From: Actinomycetes bacterium
Lineage (GTDB): Bacteria > Bacillota > Sulfobacillia > Sulfobacillales > JAIMBI01
Direction of reading: 5' to 3'
Assembly: GCA_023565505.1 (NCBI GenBank)
Contig: JAIMBI010000007.1
Location: 1 to 64,000 of the forward strand
Length of the DNA stretch: 64,000 nucleotides
Position 1 is the stretch's first letter, and every line of letters starts with the position of its first letter. The position numbers and the translations under genes are program-made. Shown here piece after piece: positions 1-9,053 of the stretch. The notes below the pieces were generated by a model, which saw only the letters and a list, made by a program, of their open reading frames with translations, did not search any database and was not told the origin of the DNA.

Positions 1-619
1 GCGGGAATCCGAGCGATTCCTGCGGGGAAGGTCTCGCTCTTTTGTCCATCCCTGACCTACAAAAACTCTACACGCTCTGTCCCGCTGGGCACCCGCCGAC
101 CGCAAGCCGCCGGTGGGGGTCCGGCCCCCACCGGCCGCGCAGCTCCCGGCGCGCCCGGCGCCGGGGCGATGCGTGCCCGGCGGCGGCGTCCTTCCCCGGC
201 CCCGGTCGGTCGGCCCGTCGACGACCGCGGCCATCCCGGCACTCGCCGCCCGGCGCGGGACTCCCGGACCGCAGCCGGCGCCCGCGAGGGCACGAGGAGG
301 CCGACCGTCACCGCCCCCCTCGGTCGTGCCGCGGCGTGCGGCGGGCCGGGGGCCGCTCGCATCGCGCGGAAACCGCGGACGCGGGCACGGTGCGTCCCCG
401 CCCCCCAGCGACCGAGGCGTCCAGGTCCGCGCAAAATCTCCGGCGGCTTCCCGCCCTGATCGCGCGGAGGGAAGCCGGTGTCCCCGCCCCGTGCCGGGTG
501 CGGATCCGCCCGGCGTGCCCCCTCTTCGCACCGCCCGCCGCCCGCCGGGGCCGGCGCCGCATATCGCCCGCCGCCGGGGCGCACAATGCCCGAGAGGATG
601 TCGCAAGGAGGTTGACCGC
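1..619. other. No recognisable gene
   Basis: This very GC-rich stretch has open frames on both strands, but their translations are arginine/proline-rich and match no family I know. No promoter with good spacing and no RNA gene was recognised. It ends in the ribosome binding site of the DUF421 gene that follows. Confidence 0.5.
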
Positions 620-1093
620 TTGGATCTCAGCTGGAGCAACGTGGTCACGGCCGTCTGGCGCACGGCCGTCCTGTGGGCGGTAGCCCTGGCCGTCTTCCGC
701 ATGACCGGCAAGCGCACCCTGGGGAAGCTGGCGGCCTTCGACTTCGCGGTCATCATCATGATGGGCGAAGGCGTGGCCATCGGCATGGAGGATCCCAAGA
801 TCCCGCTGGTGTTCCCCGTGCTCACGCTCGTGGTCCTCGGCCTCCTGCAATGGATCCTGACCTACTTGAACGTCAAGCTGCCGGCGCTGGAACGCCTGAC
901 CCAGGGCACCCCCACGCCCGTCATCCGCAACGGCCAGGTGGACCGCCGCGCGATGCGCTCCGAGCGCCTCTCCGACGCCGATCTGGCCATGGAACTCCGG
1001 CAGAACGGCATCGACTCCCCGGACAAGGTGCAGGAGGCGTACCTCGAGCCCACCGGCAAACTGAGCGTGTTCAAGAAGCCGTCGGCCTCCTGA
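620..1093 (+). CDS. DUF421 (YetF-type) membrane protein
   Basis: A 157-residue integral membrane protein of the DUF421/YetF family, whose function is not well defined. Two hydrophobic helices are visible at about residues 10-26 and 38-75. Between them lies the family hallmark GKRTLGKLAAFDFAVIIMMG. A soluble C-terminal domain follows, with the typical PTPVIRNGQVD and a segment close to SDADLAMELRQNGI. I chose the TTG at 620 because AAGGAGG lies 8 nt upstream and family homology begins there; the frame stays open further upstream but that part is low-complexity. It appears to be monocistronic. Confidence 0.85.
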   Translation: MDLSWSNVVTAVWRTAVLWAVALAVFRMTGKRTLGKLAAFDFAVIIMMGEGVAIGMEDPKIPLVFPVLTLVVLGLLQWILTYLNVKLPALERLTQGTPTPVIRNGQVDRRAMRSERLSDADLAMELRQNGIDSPDKVQEAYLEPTGKLSVFKKPSAS

Positions 1094-1494
1094 AGGAGCC
1101 GGCCCGGGCGACCGCGGGCCGCCGGCCCGGAACCTCGGCGCCCGTCGGCCCGTACCGACCCTGCCGCACCGTGCCTCTTCGCCCCCCGGACGTCCGTGCC
1201 CCACCCCGCCCGGAGACCCGGCGGCCGGGCGGCCGGCGCCCGCTTGACGGACGCACGCCCCGCTCGCATATACTGGGTCAAGATTGCTCGCGACCGGTAA
1301 CCGGACGGGTTTCGGACGGGGGGTTCACGGCGGCGCCACCGCCGCCGCGTCCCCGGACCACACCCCGTCGGGCCGCGAGCGGGACCGCGACGCTCCCCGC
1401 ACCGCCTTCCGGCCGCCGCGGCGTCGTCGGTCGCCCGGGATCCCGCGGCCGCCAGGCGACATCAGGCGGCCCGGAACCGTGGGGGAGGCACGCA
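1094..1494. other. Intergenic leader region upstream of the kinase gene
   Basis: There is no coding signal here. The stretch holds a candidate promoter at 1244-1274 and then about 220 nt of GC-rich leader before the ribosome binding site at 1481-1488. I did not recognise a riboswitch fold in the leader. Confidence 0.4.
1244..1274 (+). promoter_or_regulatory. Candidate sigma-A type promoter
   Basis: TTGACG (1244-1249) is followed by the strong -10 match TATACT (1269-1274) with a 19-nt spacer. Reading the -10 as CATATA two bases earlier gives the usual 17-nt spacer. It points toward the guanylate-kinase-like gene, leaving a leader of about 215 nt. Confidence 0.45.
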
Positions 1495-2064
1495 ATGAGT
1501 CGCGGACACGTCTTCGTCCTCATCGGCCCCAGCGGATCGGGCAAGACGACCCTCGCCGACATGGCCCAGCGCGAAGGATTGGCCGGGCGCATCGTGACCT
1601 GCACCACGCGGCCGCCCCGGCCCGGCGAAGTCGACGGGGTCCACTATCGGTTCCTCTCCCCCGACGCCTTCGAAGCCAGCTTCCGGGCCGGCGAGCTGCT
1701 CGAGCGCGAACAGATCCACGGCCACTGGTACGGCGCCCCCCTGTCCGCCGTCGCGGAGGCGCTGGAGGCAGGGCGGATCATCGTCGTCCCCCTGGGCTAC
1801 GAAGGCGCGCGCCGCTTCAAGGCTCTCTGGCCCGACCACACCACCGTCGTCTTCGTCATGCCGCCCGACCTCGAGGCGTTACGGGAGCGGCTCGGCCGCC
1901 GCGGGGACGACGCCGCCGTGGCCGAGGTCCGGTTGGCGGGGGCCCGCGAGGAGATGGCCCTGGCCGCCCAGGCCGACGCGGTGGTCGTCAACGACGATCT
2001 GGATGCGGCCTACGCCCGACTGCGGGCGATCATCCTCGGCGCGCGCGCGGCCGCGGGGCGGTAA
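1495..2064 (+). CDS. Guanylate kinase-like P-loop kinase
   Basis: A 189-residue cytosolic NMP-kinase-fold protein. The P-loop GPSGSGKTT is at residues 11-19. The guanylate kinase signature follows at about 35-52 (TTRPPRPGEVDGVHYRF), which in the family binds GMP. The next part (FEASFRAGELLEREQIHGHWYG) also matches the family. The second half diverges from housekeeping Gmk: no clear RxxxA(x)xE lid series, and the segment MPPDLEALRERLGRRG is the best lid candidate. It could be a paralogue or act on another nucleotide or sugar phosphate (PhnN-like). The ATG at 1495 is preceded by GGGGGAGG at 1481-1488. Confidence 0.75.
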   Translation: MSRGHVFVLIGPSGSGKTTLADMAQREGLAGRIVTCTTRPPRPGEVDGVHYRFLSPDAFEASFRAGELLEREQIHGHWYGAPLSAVAEALEAGRIIVVPLGYEGARRFKALWPDHTTVVFVMPPDLEALRERLGRRGDDAAVAEVRLAGAREEMALAAQADAVVVNDDLDAAYARLRAIILGARAAAGR

Positions 2065-2126
2065 GGCGCGCCAGGTGGCCGAGCCCCCGACTGCGCCCGA
2101 CCGGTGCCGCCGCGTGCGGAGCGCCC

Positions 2127-3197
2127 TCACTCCCACCGCCACGTCCGCGTGGTGGCGGCCACCACCACCGCGAGCCATGCCGCCAACCCCAGCACGTCGT
2201 GCGTCATCACGGCGTCCCACCCGCCGCCGGCGTTCATCAGGTGCCGCAGGCCGTCCACCAGGAACGTGAGCGGAAACCAGCCCACCACGTCCCGCAGGAA
2301 GGGCGGCAGGGTGGACACGGGGAAGAACACCCCGCTCAGGAACATCATGGGGAACGCCACCAGGTTGACCAGCGGCATCACAGCTTCCTGGGTGCGGGCC
2401 ACGCCGCCGATGAGGAAACCGATGCCGAGGAAACAGGCGACGCCGAGCACCAGCAACGCGGCCACGGGCAAAAGCGGGACGGCCACGTGGGCGTTGAGCC
2501 CGAAGACCGCCACGGCGAGCACCACGGCCAGACCGAGGAAACCGGTGAGCAGGTGGTTGGTGACCGTCGCCCCGAGGAACACGACCGGAGGCATGGGCGT
2601 GGCCAGGAACCGACGCAGCACGCCCTTCTCCTTCCAGCGCGTGAGCGTCCCCGCCAGTCCGAAGAGACTGTTGTTCATCGCCATCATGGCGAGAATCCCG
2701 GGGACCAGGAAGTCCAGGTACGAGACGGTCCGCCCGGCCACCGTCCGGAACCGGACCACGAACGCCGGGGGGCGGGCGGCCAATGCCTGGTTGGCCTCGG
2801 CGACCAGGGCGGCCACCAGCCCCTTGGTCGCCTGCGCCTGCACGTAGTTCGTCGTGTTGACGTAGGCGGTCAGCGGCTCGGGCGGGGGTCCCGCGACCGT
2901 GTCGGGGGGCACCAGTACCGCGTCCAGCCGGCCCTCCCGGAGTGCCGCCAGGGCTCTGTCCAGGGAAGGCTCGTGGACCAGCGTCGCTGCTCCCGCGTGC
3001 GCGACCACCCCGGCCACGATCCGGCCGGCCGGCCCGGCCTCCCCTTGGACATAGACCTTGGCCGGGCTCGAGGCGTTCCCCAGGAACGAAAACACGAGCA
3101 TCAGCACAAGCGGCGAGAAGAACGTCCAGAACAAGGCTTGCCGGTTCCGCAGGGTGGATCGGAGCAACCCCCGCACGAGGGCCAGATATGCCCGCAT
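2127..3197 (-). CDS. ABC-2 type exporter permease
   Basis: A 356-residue membrane subunit of an ABC-2 exporter. One N-terminal helix (about residues 22-41) is followed by a large extracytoplasmic domain and five or six C-terminal helices, with the typical MPLVNLVAFPMMFLSGVFFP segment near the end. It lies directly downstream of the ATPase gene on the same strand, 40 bp away, so the two probably form one operon. The substrate cannot be read from the sequence; families of this layout export drugs, lipids or peptides. Confidence 0.85.
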   Translation of the reverse strand: MRAYLALVRGLLRSTLRNRQALFWTFFSPLVLMLVFSFLGNASSPAKVYVQGEAGPAGRIVAGVVAHAGAATLVHEPSLDRALAALREGRLDAVLVPPDTVAGPPPEPLTAYVNTTNYVQAQATKGLVAALVAEANQALAARPPAFVVRFRTVAGRTVSYLDFLVPGILAMMAMNNSLFGLAGTLTRWKEKGVLRRFLATPMPPVVFLGATVTNHLLTGFLGLAVVLAVAVFGLNAHVAVPLLPVAALLVLGVACFLGIGFLIGGVARTQEAVMPLVNLVAFPMMFLSGVFFPVSTLPPFLRDVVGWFPLTFLVDGLRHLMNAGGGWDAVMTHDVLGLAAWLAVVVAATTRTWRWE

Positions 3198-3237
3198 CGT
3201 CTGCCCATCCGCTCCTTCCGCAGGTCCGCCGCGCGGG

Positions 3238-4149
3238 TCAGTCGCGCAGGCTGTGGCCGGTCAGCGCCAGGAACAGGTCCTCCAGGGTCGCCGACCGCGT
3301 GCTGAGGCCGCGGAGCACCCGCCCCCCGCGCCGGGACCAGTCCACCAAGTCCACGAGCGTGTCGTTCACGTCGTCGGTGTACAGCCGCACCAGCCCGCCC
3401 GCCGCCTCGACGCGACGCACGCCCCGCAGGGCGGGGACGCCGTCCTCCGCCTCCAGCTCGACGACCGACTGGGGGAGATGGCGGGCGACGAGCTCGCGCG
3501 GCGGCCCCTCGGCCACGATCCGGCCGCGGTCGATGATCACCAGGCGATCCGCCAGCGCCTCGGCCTCATCCATGTAGTGCGTGGTCAGGACCACCGTCCG
3601 CCCCTCGGCCCTCCACTCCCGCACCATCTCCCATACGGCGCGCCGGGACTGGGGATCCAGTCCGGCGGTAGGCTCGTCGAGGAAGACCACGGCCGGGTCG
3701 TTGACCAGCGCGAGGGCCACCGCCAGCCGCTGGCGTTGGCCGCCGGACAGCCGGCCCACCGGACTCGCGGCCTTGTCGTCGAGGCCGAGGCGGGCAATGA
3801 GCCCGGACAACGCCGGCCGCGGCAGCGCGCGCGGGTACAGGCGGGCCACCAGGTCCACGGTCTCGCGCACGGTCAACAGGTCGAGGAAGCTGGAACTCTG
3901 CAGCTGGATCCCCACGCGGGCCTTCACGGCGCGCGCCTGGGTGCGCACGTCGTGGCCCAGGACCCGGATCCGCCCGGCGTCGGGGCGCCGCAGCCCTTCG
4001 ATCATCTCCAGCGTGGTGGTCTTCCCCGCGCCGTTGGGGCCGAGCAAGCCGAAGACGGTCCCGGCCGGCACCGCGAAGCTCAGGTCGTCGACCGCCACGA
4101 CGTCGCCGTAGCGCTTGTGGACGTGGTCGACTTCGAGGACCGGCTCCAT
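3238..4149 (-). CDS. ABC transporter ATP-binding protein (exporter type)
   Basis: A 303-residue nucleotide-binding subunit that powers the adjacent ABC-2 permease. Visible motifs are Walker A GPNGAGKTT (about 37-45), a Q-loop with LQSSSF, signature LSGGQRQRLAVALAL, Walker B VVFLDEPTAGLD and the switch histidine in LTTHYMDEAEALADR. A C-terminal domain of about 85 residues follows, as in DrrA/CcmA-type exporter ATPases. The ATG at 4149 has a GGAGGTGGGG ribosome binding site; longer upstream frames look non-coding. Confidence 0.9.
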   Translation of the reverse strand: MEPVLEVDHVHKRYGDVVAVDDLSFAVPAGTVFGLLGPNGAGKTTTLEMIEGLRRPDAGRIRVLGHDVRTQARAVKARVGIQLQSSSFLDLLTVRETVDLVARLYPRALPRPALSGLIARLGLDDKAASPVGRLSGGQRQRLAVALALVNDPAVVFLDEPTAGLDPQSRRAVWEMVREWRAEGRTVVLTTHYMDEAEALADRLVIIDRGRIVAEGPPRELVARHLPQSVVELEAEDGVPALRGVRRVEAAGGLVRLYTDDVNDTLVDLVDWSRRGGRVLRGLSTRSATLEDLFLALTGHSLRD

Positions 4150-4513
4150 CCGCCCCACCTCCGTCGGGTCCGACTGCCACGAGTCTACGGCCGGCCGGCA
4201 CCGGGCACCAGTGACGTCTCTCACCTTCGACGGCTGACATTCGTCACATCCGCACCCCCTGGCCCCCCGAACCCGGCGTCGCCCCGGTCCGGCGGCGCCG
4301 CGGCCGCCAAAAGAGAAACCAGAGGCCGCCGGCGTAGGGCCCGCGGGGTGCGCCGGACTGCGCCCCGGCCTCCGTGGAGCCGGCCGCCCGCCCGTAGCGG
4401 ACACGCCGCCGGCCTTGTAGGCTAGAGGATGGGCGGCGGCGACCGGGCGGATGCCGCCTCCGGGCGCGGACCGACCGATGCCCTCCATGCCTGACCGAAA
4501 GGGGCCCGAGAGC
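4150..4513. other. Divergent intergenic region
   Basis: This lies between the ABC ATPase gene (leftward) and the HD-GYP-like gene (rightward). It holds a TGAC/GTCA dyad at 4235-4246 and otherwise GC-rich sequence without a recognisable RNA. Earlier ATG codons for the rightward gene (4451, 4478, 4487) fall here but lack ribosome binding sites. Confidence 0.4.
4235..4246. promoter_or_regulatory. TGAC-n4-GTCA dyad upstream of ABC exporter
   Basis: TGACATTCGTCA is a 4+4 bp inverted repeat 86 bp upstream of the ABC ATPase start. A similar TGACAAGTGTCA dyad sits upstream of the other ABC exporter operon at 23001-23012. Possibly a transcription factor site; unproven. Confidence 0.3.
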
Positions 4514-5560
4514 GTGCGCCTCCTGCCACTCAGCGAGATCCGGGACGAAGACCGACTGGCCACCTCGATCTGGGGCGCGGACCGCCGCCTGATCCTGTCC
4601 AAGGGCAGTCCTTTGACGGCCGCGTACCGAGCGCTGCTCACCGAGCGGGGCTACTGGGCGCTGCCGGTGGAATTCCCGGGCTACGAAGGCGTGGAGGCGG
4701 TGCCGTGGCTCAGCGACAACCTGGTGCTAGACCTCGTCGCGTACCTGCTCAATCTCCCCGAGCGGTTCGACGCCAAGGCCTGGTTCGCCGCCCAGAGCCT
4801 CGTCACCCAGATCCTCGAAGAGTACTGGGCGCATCCGCGCGGCGCGGTCGAGCTGTTCCTGCCCCGTGACGCCGCCAGCAACCCGGCGGTGCTGGCCATC
4901 AACCGCGCCCTCGTGGTCATCGCGGCGGGCCATGGCCTCTTCGACGAGGCGCGCCTGCCCGAGATCGTCCTGGCGGCCCTACTGCTCGACAGCGGACCGG
5001 GCAACGCCCTGGCCACCGGTGTTATCCACGACAGCGACGACCCGGCGTTCATCCAGGAAGCCGTCGGCGCCACCGTCGCCTACCTGCAGCAGACGTCCGC
5101 CGTCTCGTTCCGCACGCTGGGCGCCATCCGCCAGGCCTACGCCCACTGGGACGGATCCGGCACCCCCCCGCTCCGCGGGCCGGCCATCTACGAGGGGGCC
5201 CAACTGCTGGCACCGGCCAACAAGCTGGCCCGCCTCCTCATGCCGACCCCCGAACACCCTCCGGTGGCGCCCCACGAGGCCCTCGAATGGGTCATCGGCG
5301 GAGCGGACCTGGACTATGCCCTGCGGTGGGTGGCCACTATCAAGGAACGGGTCGCCCCCTACGCCACCGGCACCACCGTCCGGCTGTCGAGCGGGGAGTT
5401 GGCGGTCGTGACCCGGGCTCCCCTCGGCACCCCGACGCGTCCGCACGTGCGCCTTCTCACCGGCCCGGAGCGGGGCACGGAGCGGGATCTGCAAGACCCC
5501 GCCCTCCGCAACGTGGTCATCGTGGACGTGTACTGGCAGCGCGAGCTCGAGTCAGCCTGA
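4514..5560 (+). CDS. Degenerate HD-GYP domain protein
   Basis: A 348-residue protein with the layout of Bacillota HD-GYP c-di-GMP phosphodiesterases. The start RLLPLSEIRDEDRLATSIWG and a GRLL.KG-like strand match the usual N-terminus. The region YAHWDGSGTPPLRGPAIYEG corresponds to the ...WDGSGYP... segment, and PYATGTTVRLSSGELAVV to the typical C-terminal beta element. Key metal ligands are missing: the HD position reads LLLDSGPGN instead of LLHDIGK, and the GYP triplet is GTP. It is therefore probably a c-di-GMP-binding or scaffolding relative rather than an enzyme. GTG 4514 was chosen because homologues begin with this RLLPLSEI segment and AAAGGGG lies 9 nt upstream. Confidence 0.7.
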   Translation: MRLLPLSEIRDEDRLATSIWGADRRLILSKGSPLTAAYRALLTERGYWALPVEFPGYEGVEAVPWLSDNLVLDLVAYLLNLPERFDAKAWFAAQSLVTQILEEYWAHPRGAVELFLPRDAASNPAVLAINRALVVIAAGHGLFDEARLPEIVLAALLLDSGPGNALATGVIHDSDDPAFIQEAVGATVAYLQQTSAVSFRTLGAIRQAYAHWDGSGTPPLRGPAIYEGAQLLAPANKLARLLMPTPEHPPVAPHEALEWVIGGADLDYALRWVATIKERVAPYATGTTVRLSSGELAVVTRAPLGTPTRPHVRLLTGPERGTERDLQDPALRNVVIVDVYWQRELESA

Positions 5561-5651
5561 GCCCGGCCCGGTCGGCGCGACGGCCGCGCGGGGGGTCGAG
5601 CCCCCGGGTTCGGGGACGACCCTCGGAGGCGGCACCGGCGCGCCCGGGGTC

Positions 5652-6953
5652 TCATCGGCTGGCCAGATAGCACGCGGCGAACCGGGCCGCGTCGACGCCC
5701 GGGCTGAAGAGATAACCCTGGTAGAGATCGCACCCGACCTCACGCAGCGCCGCCAACTGGGCCGACCGCTCGACCCCCTCGGCCACGACGACCATCCCCC
5801 GCGCATGGGCCAGCGTCACGACACCGGCGACGAGGCCCAGTTCGGCCGGGTCCACCGCCCCGCACGGCGCATCCAATCCCTGGATGAACAGCTGGTCCAT
5901 CTTGAGCCCGTCGCAGGGGAGCGACCGGACCCGGTCCAGGGTGCTGTGACCCTTGCCGAAGTCGTCCAGGAACACGCGGACACCCCGCCGGCGCAGCGTG
6001 GCGAGCTGCCCGGGGGCCGAGCCGACCAGCGGCGCGCTCTCCGTCAGCTCCAGCTGCAGCCACGCGGCCGGCACGCCGGCGGCGTCCAGCGCCCCGGCCA
6101 CCCGGCGGGCGAAGCCCGGATCCTCCAACTCGACGGCCGACACGTTCACCGCCACCGGCACCACCGCCCGGCCGGCCCGATGCCACCGGAGCAGGTCCTC
6201 CAGGACCTGCCGTCGGACGAAGGCGCCGAGATCCGCCGCGAGGCCGGCCTGTTCCGCCAGGGGAACGAACCGGGACGGCGGCACCTCGCCCCGGACCGGA
6301 TGGTGCCACCGCAGGAGCGCCTCCGCACCGACCACGGCGCCACTTTGGACGTCGACCTGCGGTTGGTACACGAGCCGCAACCCCGGGACGTCGCGGGTGA
6401 CGGCCCAGTAGAGGTCGCGGATCAACTCCAGGCGTTCGCGGGCGGCGGCCACCATGTCGGCGGCGTACACCACCAACCGGTTCCGGCCCGCCCGCTTGGC
6501 GGCGTGGAGCGCCGACTCCGCCCGGGCCAGCAGGACCGCCGGGGGCGCCGACCCCCCCGGATCCACGACCAGCCCCGCACTGGCCGTCAGGGCCAGCTCG
6601 TGATCCGCCACCCGGAGCGGAATCCGCACGGCGGCGAGCACCCGCCGCCCCGTGGCCTCCTCGGCCTCCGGCGAGCCGCGCGCCGCCCACAGCACGGCGA
6701 ACTGGTCGCCGCCGAGGCGCCGTAGGTGGGCGTCCGGCGGCAGGGCGTGCACCAGCCGGTCCGCCAGCACGTCCAGCACGCGGTCGCCGAACGCATGGCC
6801 GAACGCGGCATTGACCACCCGGAACCGGTCCAAGTCCAAGACCAACGCCACCTGTCCCCGGGCACCCACGCCCGCGCCGCCCTCTGCCCCCGCTGCCGCC
6901 GGATGCCGCTCCGGCACCACCAGGCAACCACCCCGTTCACCCGGCCGTCGCAC
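5652..6953 (-). CDS. GGDEF (truncated) / EAL c-di-GMP protein
   Basis: A 433-residue protein. Residues of about 35-165 form a GGDEF domain that begins abruptly at VALVLDLDRF. The usual DxLTGLxNR beginning is absent and the signature reads GGDQF, so cyclase activity is doubtful. Residues of about 180-430 are a complete EAL phosphodiesterase domain with EALLRWHHP, the Asn in VAVNVSA, ELTES, FLDDFGKGHS, the Lys in DGLKMDQLF, AEGVE and YQGYLFSPG. It should therefore hydrolyse c-di-GMP. The start (GTG 6953 or the downstream GTG pair) is uncertain. It is last in the minus-strand chemotaxis cluster, 16 bp after cheR. Confidence 0.8.
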   Translation of the reverse strand: MRRPGERGGCLVVPERHPAAAGAEGGAGVGARGQVALVLDLDRFRVVNAAFGHAFGDRVLDVLADRLVHALPPDAHLRRLGGDQFAVLWAARGSPEAEEATGRRVLAAVRIPLRVADHELALTASAGLVVDPGGSAPPAVLLARAESALHAAKRAGRNRLVVYAADMVAAARERLELIRDLYWAVTRDVPGLRLVYQPQVDVQSGAVVGAEALLRWHHPVRGEVPPSRFVPLAEQAGLAADLGAFVRRQVLEDLLRWHRAGRAVVPVAVNVSAVELEDPGFARRVAGALDAAGVPAAWLQLELTESAPLVGSAPGQLATLRRRGVRVFLDDFGKGHSTLDRVRSLPCDGLKMDQLFIQGLDAPCGAVDPAELGLVAGVVTLAHARGMVVVAEGVERSAQLAALREVGCDLYQGYLFSPGVDAARFAACYLASR

Positions 6954-6969
6954 GCGGCGGTCCGTCCCC

Positions 6970-7749
6970 TCAGGCGCGACGCCGGTACAAGGCCGGAAAA
7001 ACCACGGTCAAGCCGAAGTCCTCCGGATTGAGCAGCACTTCGGTCGCCCCGACGAAGAGCACGCCGGCCGGGGCGAGCCGTTCGACCAGGCGCCCCACGA
7101 CGCGGTGGCGTTCCTCCGCGGTGAAGTAGATGAGGACATTGCGGCAGAGGATGAGGTCGAAGGGGCCGGCCGGATAGGGATCCTGGAGCAGGTCAAGCCG
7201 GCGGTACCGGATCTGCGCCCGGATCTCCGGCCGGACGCGCACGCTGCCGGGGGACCCGGCCTCGAACAAGATCCGGCGCACGGTCTCGTCGAGCCCCCCG
7301 ATCTCCGCCGCGCCGTACTCCCCCGCCTCCGCCTGGCGGATGACGCGTTCGTCCACGTCGGTGGCCAGAATGTCCGCCGGGTACCCCAGGCGGCGCAACA
7401 GGGCGGCCACCGACAGGGGTTCGGCCCCCGTGGCCGCGGCCGCGCTCCACACCCGGAGCCGCCCCGCCCGGGGACGGGCGGCGAGCAGTTGCTCCAACCA
7501 CGCCCAGTAAGGCGGGTCCCGGAAGAACGCGGTCACATGGATCGTCAAGTAGTGCCGGCATTCCTCCGCCCATGAGCGGTCGGCCCGCACCCGGCCCACA
7601 AGCTCCCACGGCCCGTCGAGGCCGCGTTGATGCGCGAACGCGGCGGCCCGGCGCACCAACTGCTCGCGCTTGTAGGCGCCGAGCGACAGTCCGAGTTCGG
7701 CCGCGAGCGCGTCGAGCCACCCATCGGCCTCCGACGTCCGGCTCTCCAT
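6970..7749 (-). CDS. cheR: Chemotaxis protein methyltransferase CheR
   Basis: 259 residues. SAM-dependent methylation of glutamates on chemoreceptors, working against CheB. An all-alpha N-terminal domain (1-75) ends in YLTIHVTAFFRD, the CheR hallmark. The Rossmann SAM domain follows with RVWSAAAATGAEPLSVA, ILATDVDERVIRQA, DLILCRNVLIYF and a C-terminal SEVLL-like segment (ATEVLLNPEDFGL). The motif I cysteine/serine of typical CheR (ACSTGEEP) is replaced by AAAATGAEP. ATG 7749 has GAGGAGGA just upstream. The gene is downstream of cheB on the same strand. Confidence 0.9.
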   Translation of the reverse strand: MESRTSEADGWLDALAAELGLSLGAYKREQLVRRAAAFAHQRGLDGPWELVGRVRADRSWAEECRHYLTIHVTAFFRDPPYWAWLEQLLAARPRAGRLRVWSAAAATGAEPLSVAALLRRLGYPADILATDVDERVIRQAEAGEYGAAEIGGLDETVRRILFEAGSPGSVRVRPEIRAQIRYRRLDLLQDPYPAGPFDLILCRNVLIYFTAEERHRVVGRLVERLAPAGVLFVGATEVLLNPEDFGLTVVFPALYRRRA

Positions 7750-7873
7750 CGTGTCCTCCTCGTTCTTTCCGTCTCCGCCGGCCGCGCCTCCGCCCGGGTC
7801 CCGATCGGGGACCCGAGCGCATCCGGCCCACCAGGCTCCCGCCGAGGACCGGTCTGGCGGCGGAGGCGCGAGC

Positions 7874-8887
7874 TCACCCCGCGGTCCCGCCGGCGAGGAC
7901 CTCGCGCAACCACGCGCGGATGCGCGCGAGCGGCCAGACCGCGTCGGCCCCGCCCCGGGCCACCACCGCGCCCGGCATCCCCCAGACCACCGCCGTCTCG
8001 GCGGCCTCCGCCACCACCGTGGCGCCGGCGCGCCGGGCCTCCGCCGCGGGGCCGGCACCGTCCTCGCCCATGCCCGTGAGCACCACCACGGCCAGCCGTG
8101 GTCCCATGGCGGCGAGCGCGTCCTGGATGGTGACGTCGGCCGAGGGGATGACGCCGTGCCGGCGCGGGCCGTCTTCGGCCCAAGCCCGGGCCGTCGTCAG
8201 GCGCAGGTGCCGACCGCCGGGGGCCAGCACCGCCTGTCCGGCCGCCAATGCCACCGGGCGCCCGTCCGGGGGCACTTCGACCACCGGCCAGCCCGCGAGC
8301 CGGCTGAGTCGCTCGGCGAACGGCTTGGTGAAGCCCGCCGGCATGTGCTGCACGATGGCCAGCCAAAGGCGGGGCCGGGGCGTGTCGGCGAGCAGCGTCG
8401 CCAAGGCCTTCGGCCCCCCGGTGGAGGCCACCACCACCACGCCGTCGAAGTCGCGGGTGCGGACCCGCCCGGACGACCCGACCGGGCGCGCGTCGGGCCG
8501 CACGCGCTCCGTGAGCGCCCGGAACTTCTCCTGGAGCACATCGAGCACTCGCGCGATCTCGCCCGGGTGGCCGGGTTTGGGGACGAAGTCGTCCGCGCCG
8601 GCCTCCAGGGCCTCGAGCGTCACCCGGGCCCCGGCGACCGTCCGGCCCGAGACCATGATGATCCTGCCGGCAAAGCCGGCCGCCCGGAGCGCCCGGACGG
8701 TCTCGACACCGGACAGCCCCGGCATCTCGACGTCCATGGTCACCAGGTCGGGCGCTCGCTCCTGGACCAGGCGCAGAGCCTCGGTGCCGTCCCGGGCCGT
8801 CCGCACCCGATAGCCGCGGGCGCGCCACCGCTCCCCGAACACCATCCGCACGAACGCGGAGTCGTCGACCACCAGCACCTCTGGCAT
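7874..8887 (-). CDS. cheB: Protein-glutamate methylesterase CheB
   Basis: 337 residues. It removes methyl groups from chemoreceptors when its receiver domain is phosphorylated by CheA. The receiver (1-120) shows VVDDS and phospho-acceptor Asp52 in TMDVEMPG. The C-terminal esterase domain has the serine in ASTGGPKAL, the histidine in IVQHMPAGFTKPFAERL and the aspartate in TGMGEDGA, so the catalytic triad is intact. ATG 8887 begins the receiver; the upstream frame is unlike CheB. A 124-bp gap separates it from cheR. Confidence 0.92.
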   Translation of the reverse strand: MPEVLVVDDSAFVRMVFGERWRARGYRVRTARDGTEALRLVQERAPDLVTMDVEMPGLSGVETVRALRAAGFAGRIIMVSGRTVAGARVTLEALEAGADDFVPKPGHPGEIARVLDVLQEKFRALTERVRPDARPVGSSGRVRTRDFDGVVVVASTGGPKALATLLADTPRPRLWLAIVQHMPAGFTKPFAERLSRLAGWPVVEVPPDGRPVALAAGQAVLAPGGRHLRLTTARAWAEDGPRRHGVIPSADVTIQDALAAMGPRLAVVVLTGMGEDGAGPAAEARRAGATVVAEAAETAVVWGMPGAVVARGGADAVWPLARIRAWLREVLAGGTAG

Positions 8888-9053
8888 GACCGCCCACCCA
8901 TCGTCCTGGGGTGCGGGCCCGGCCGCCCCCGCGCCGGTCCCGGCCGCCACCGGGCGCGGCGCGGGGCCGACCGGACCGCGCGGAGGCGCCGTGGACGCCC
9001 CCGTCGATCTCTTCGCAGCACCCGGCGCCGGGGACAGGCGCGGTCACCCCCGG

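Noticed and set aside
113-619. Longer N-terminus for the DUF421 protein
   Set aside because: The extension is low-complexity and the family start coincides with TTG 620, which has a strong ribosome binding site.
5591-5605. GGGGG/CCCCC hairpin as terminator between convergent genes
   Set aside because: Only a 5-bp stem with no T-tract; common by chance in such GC-rich DNA.
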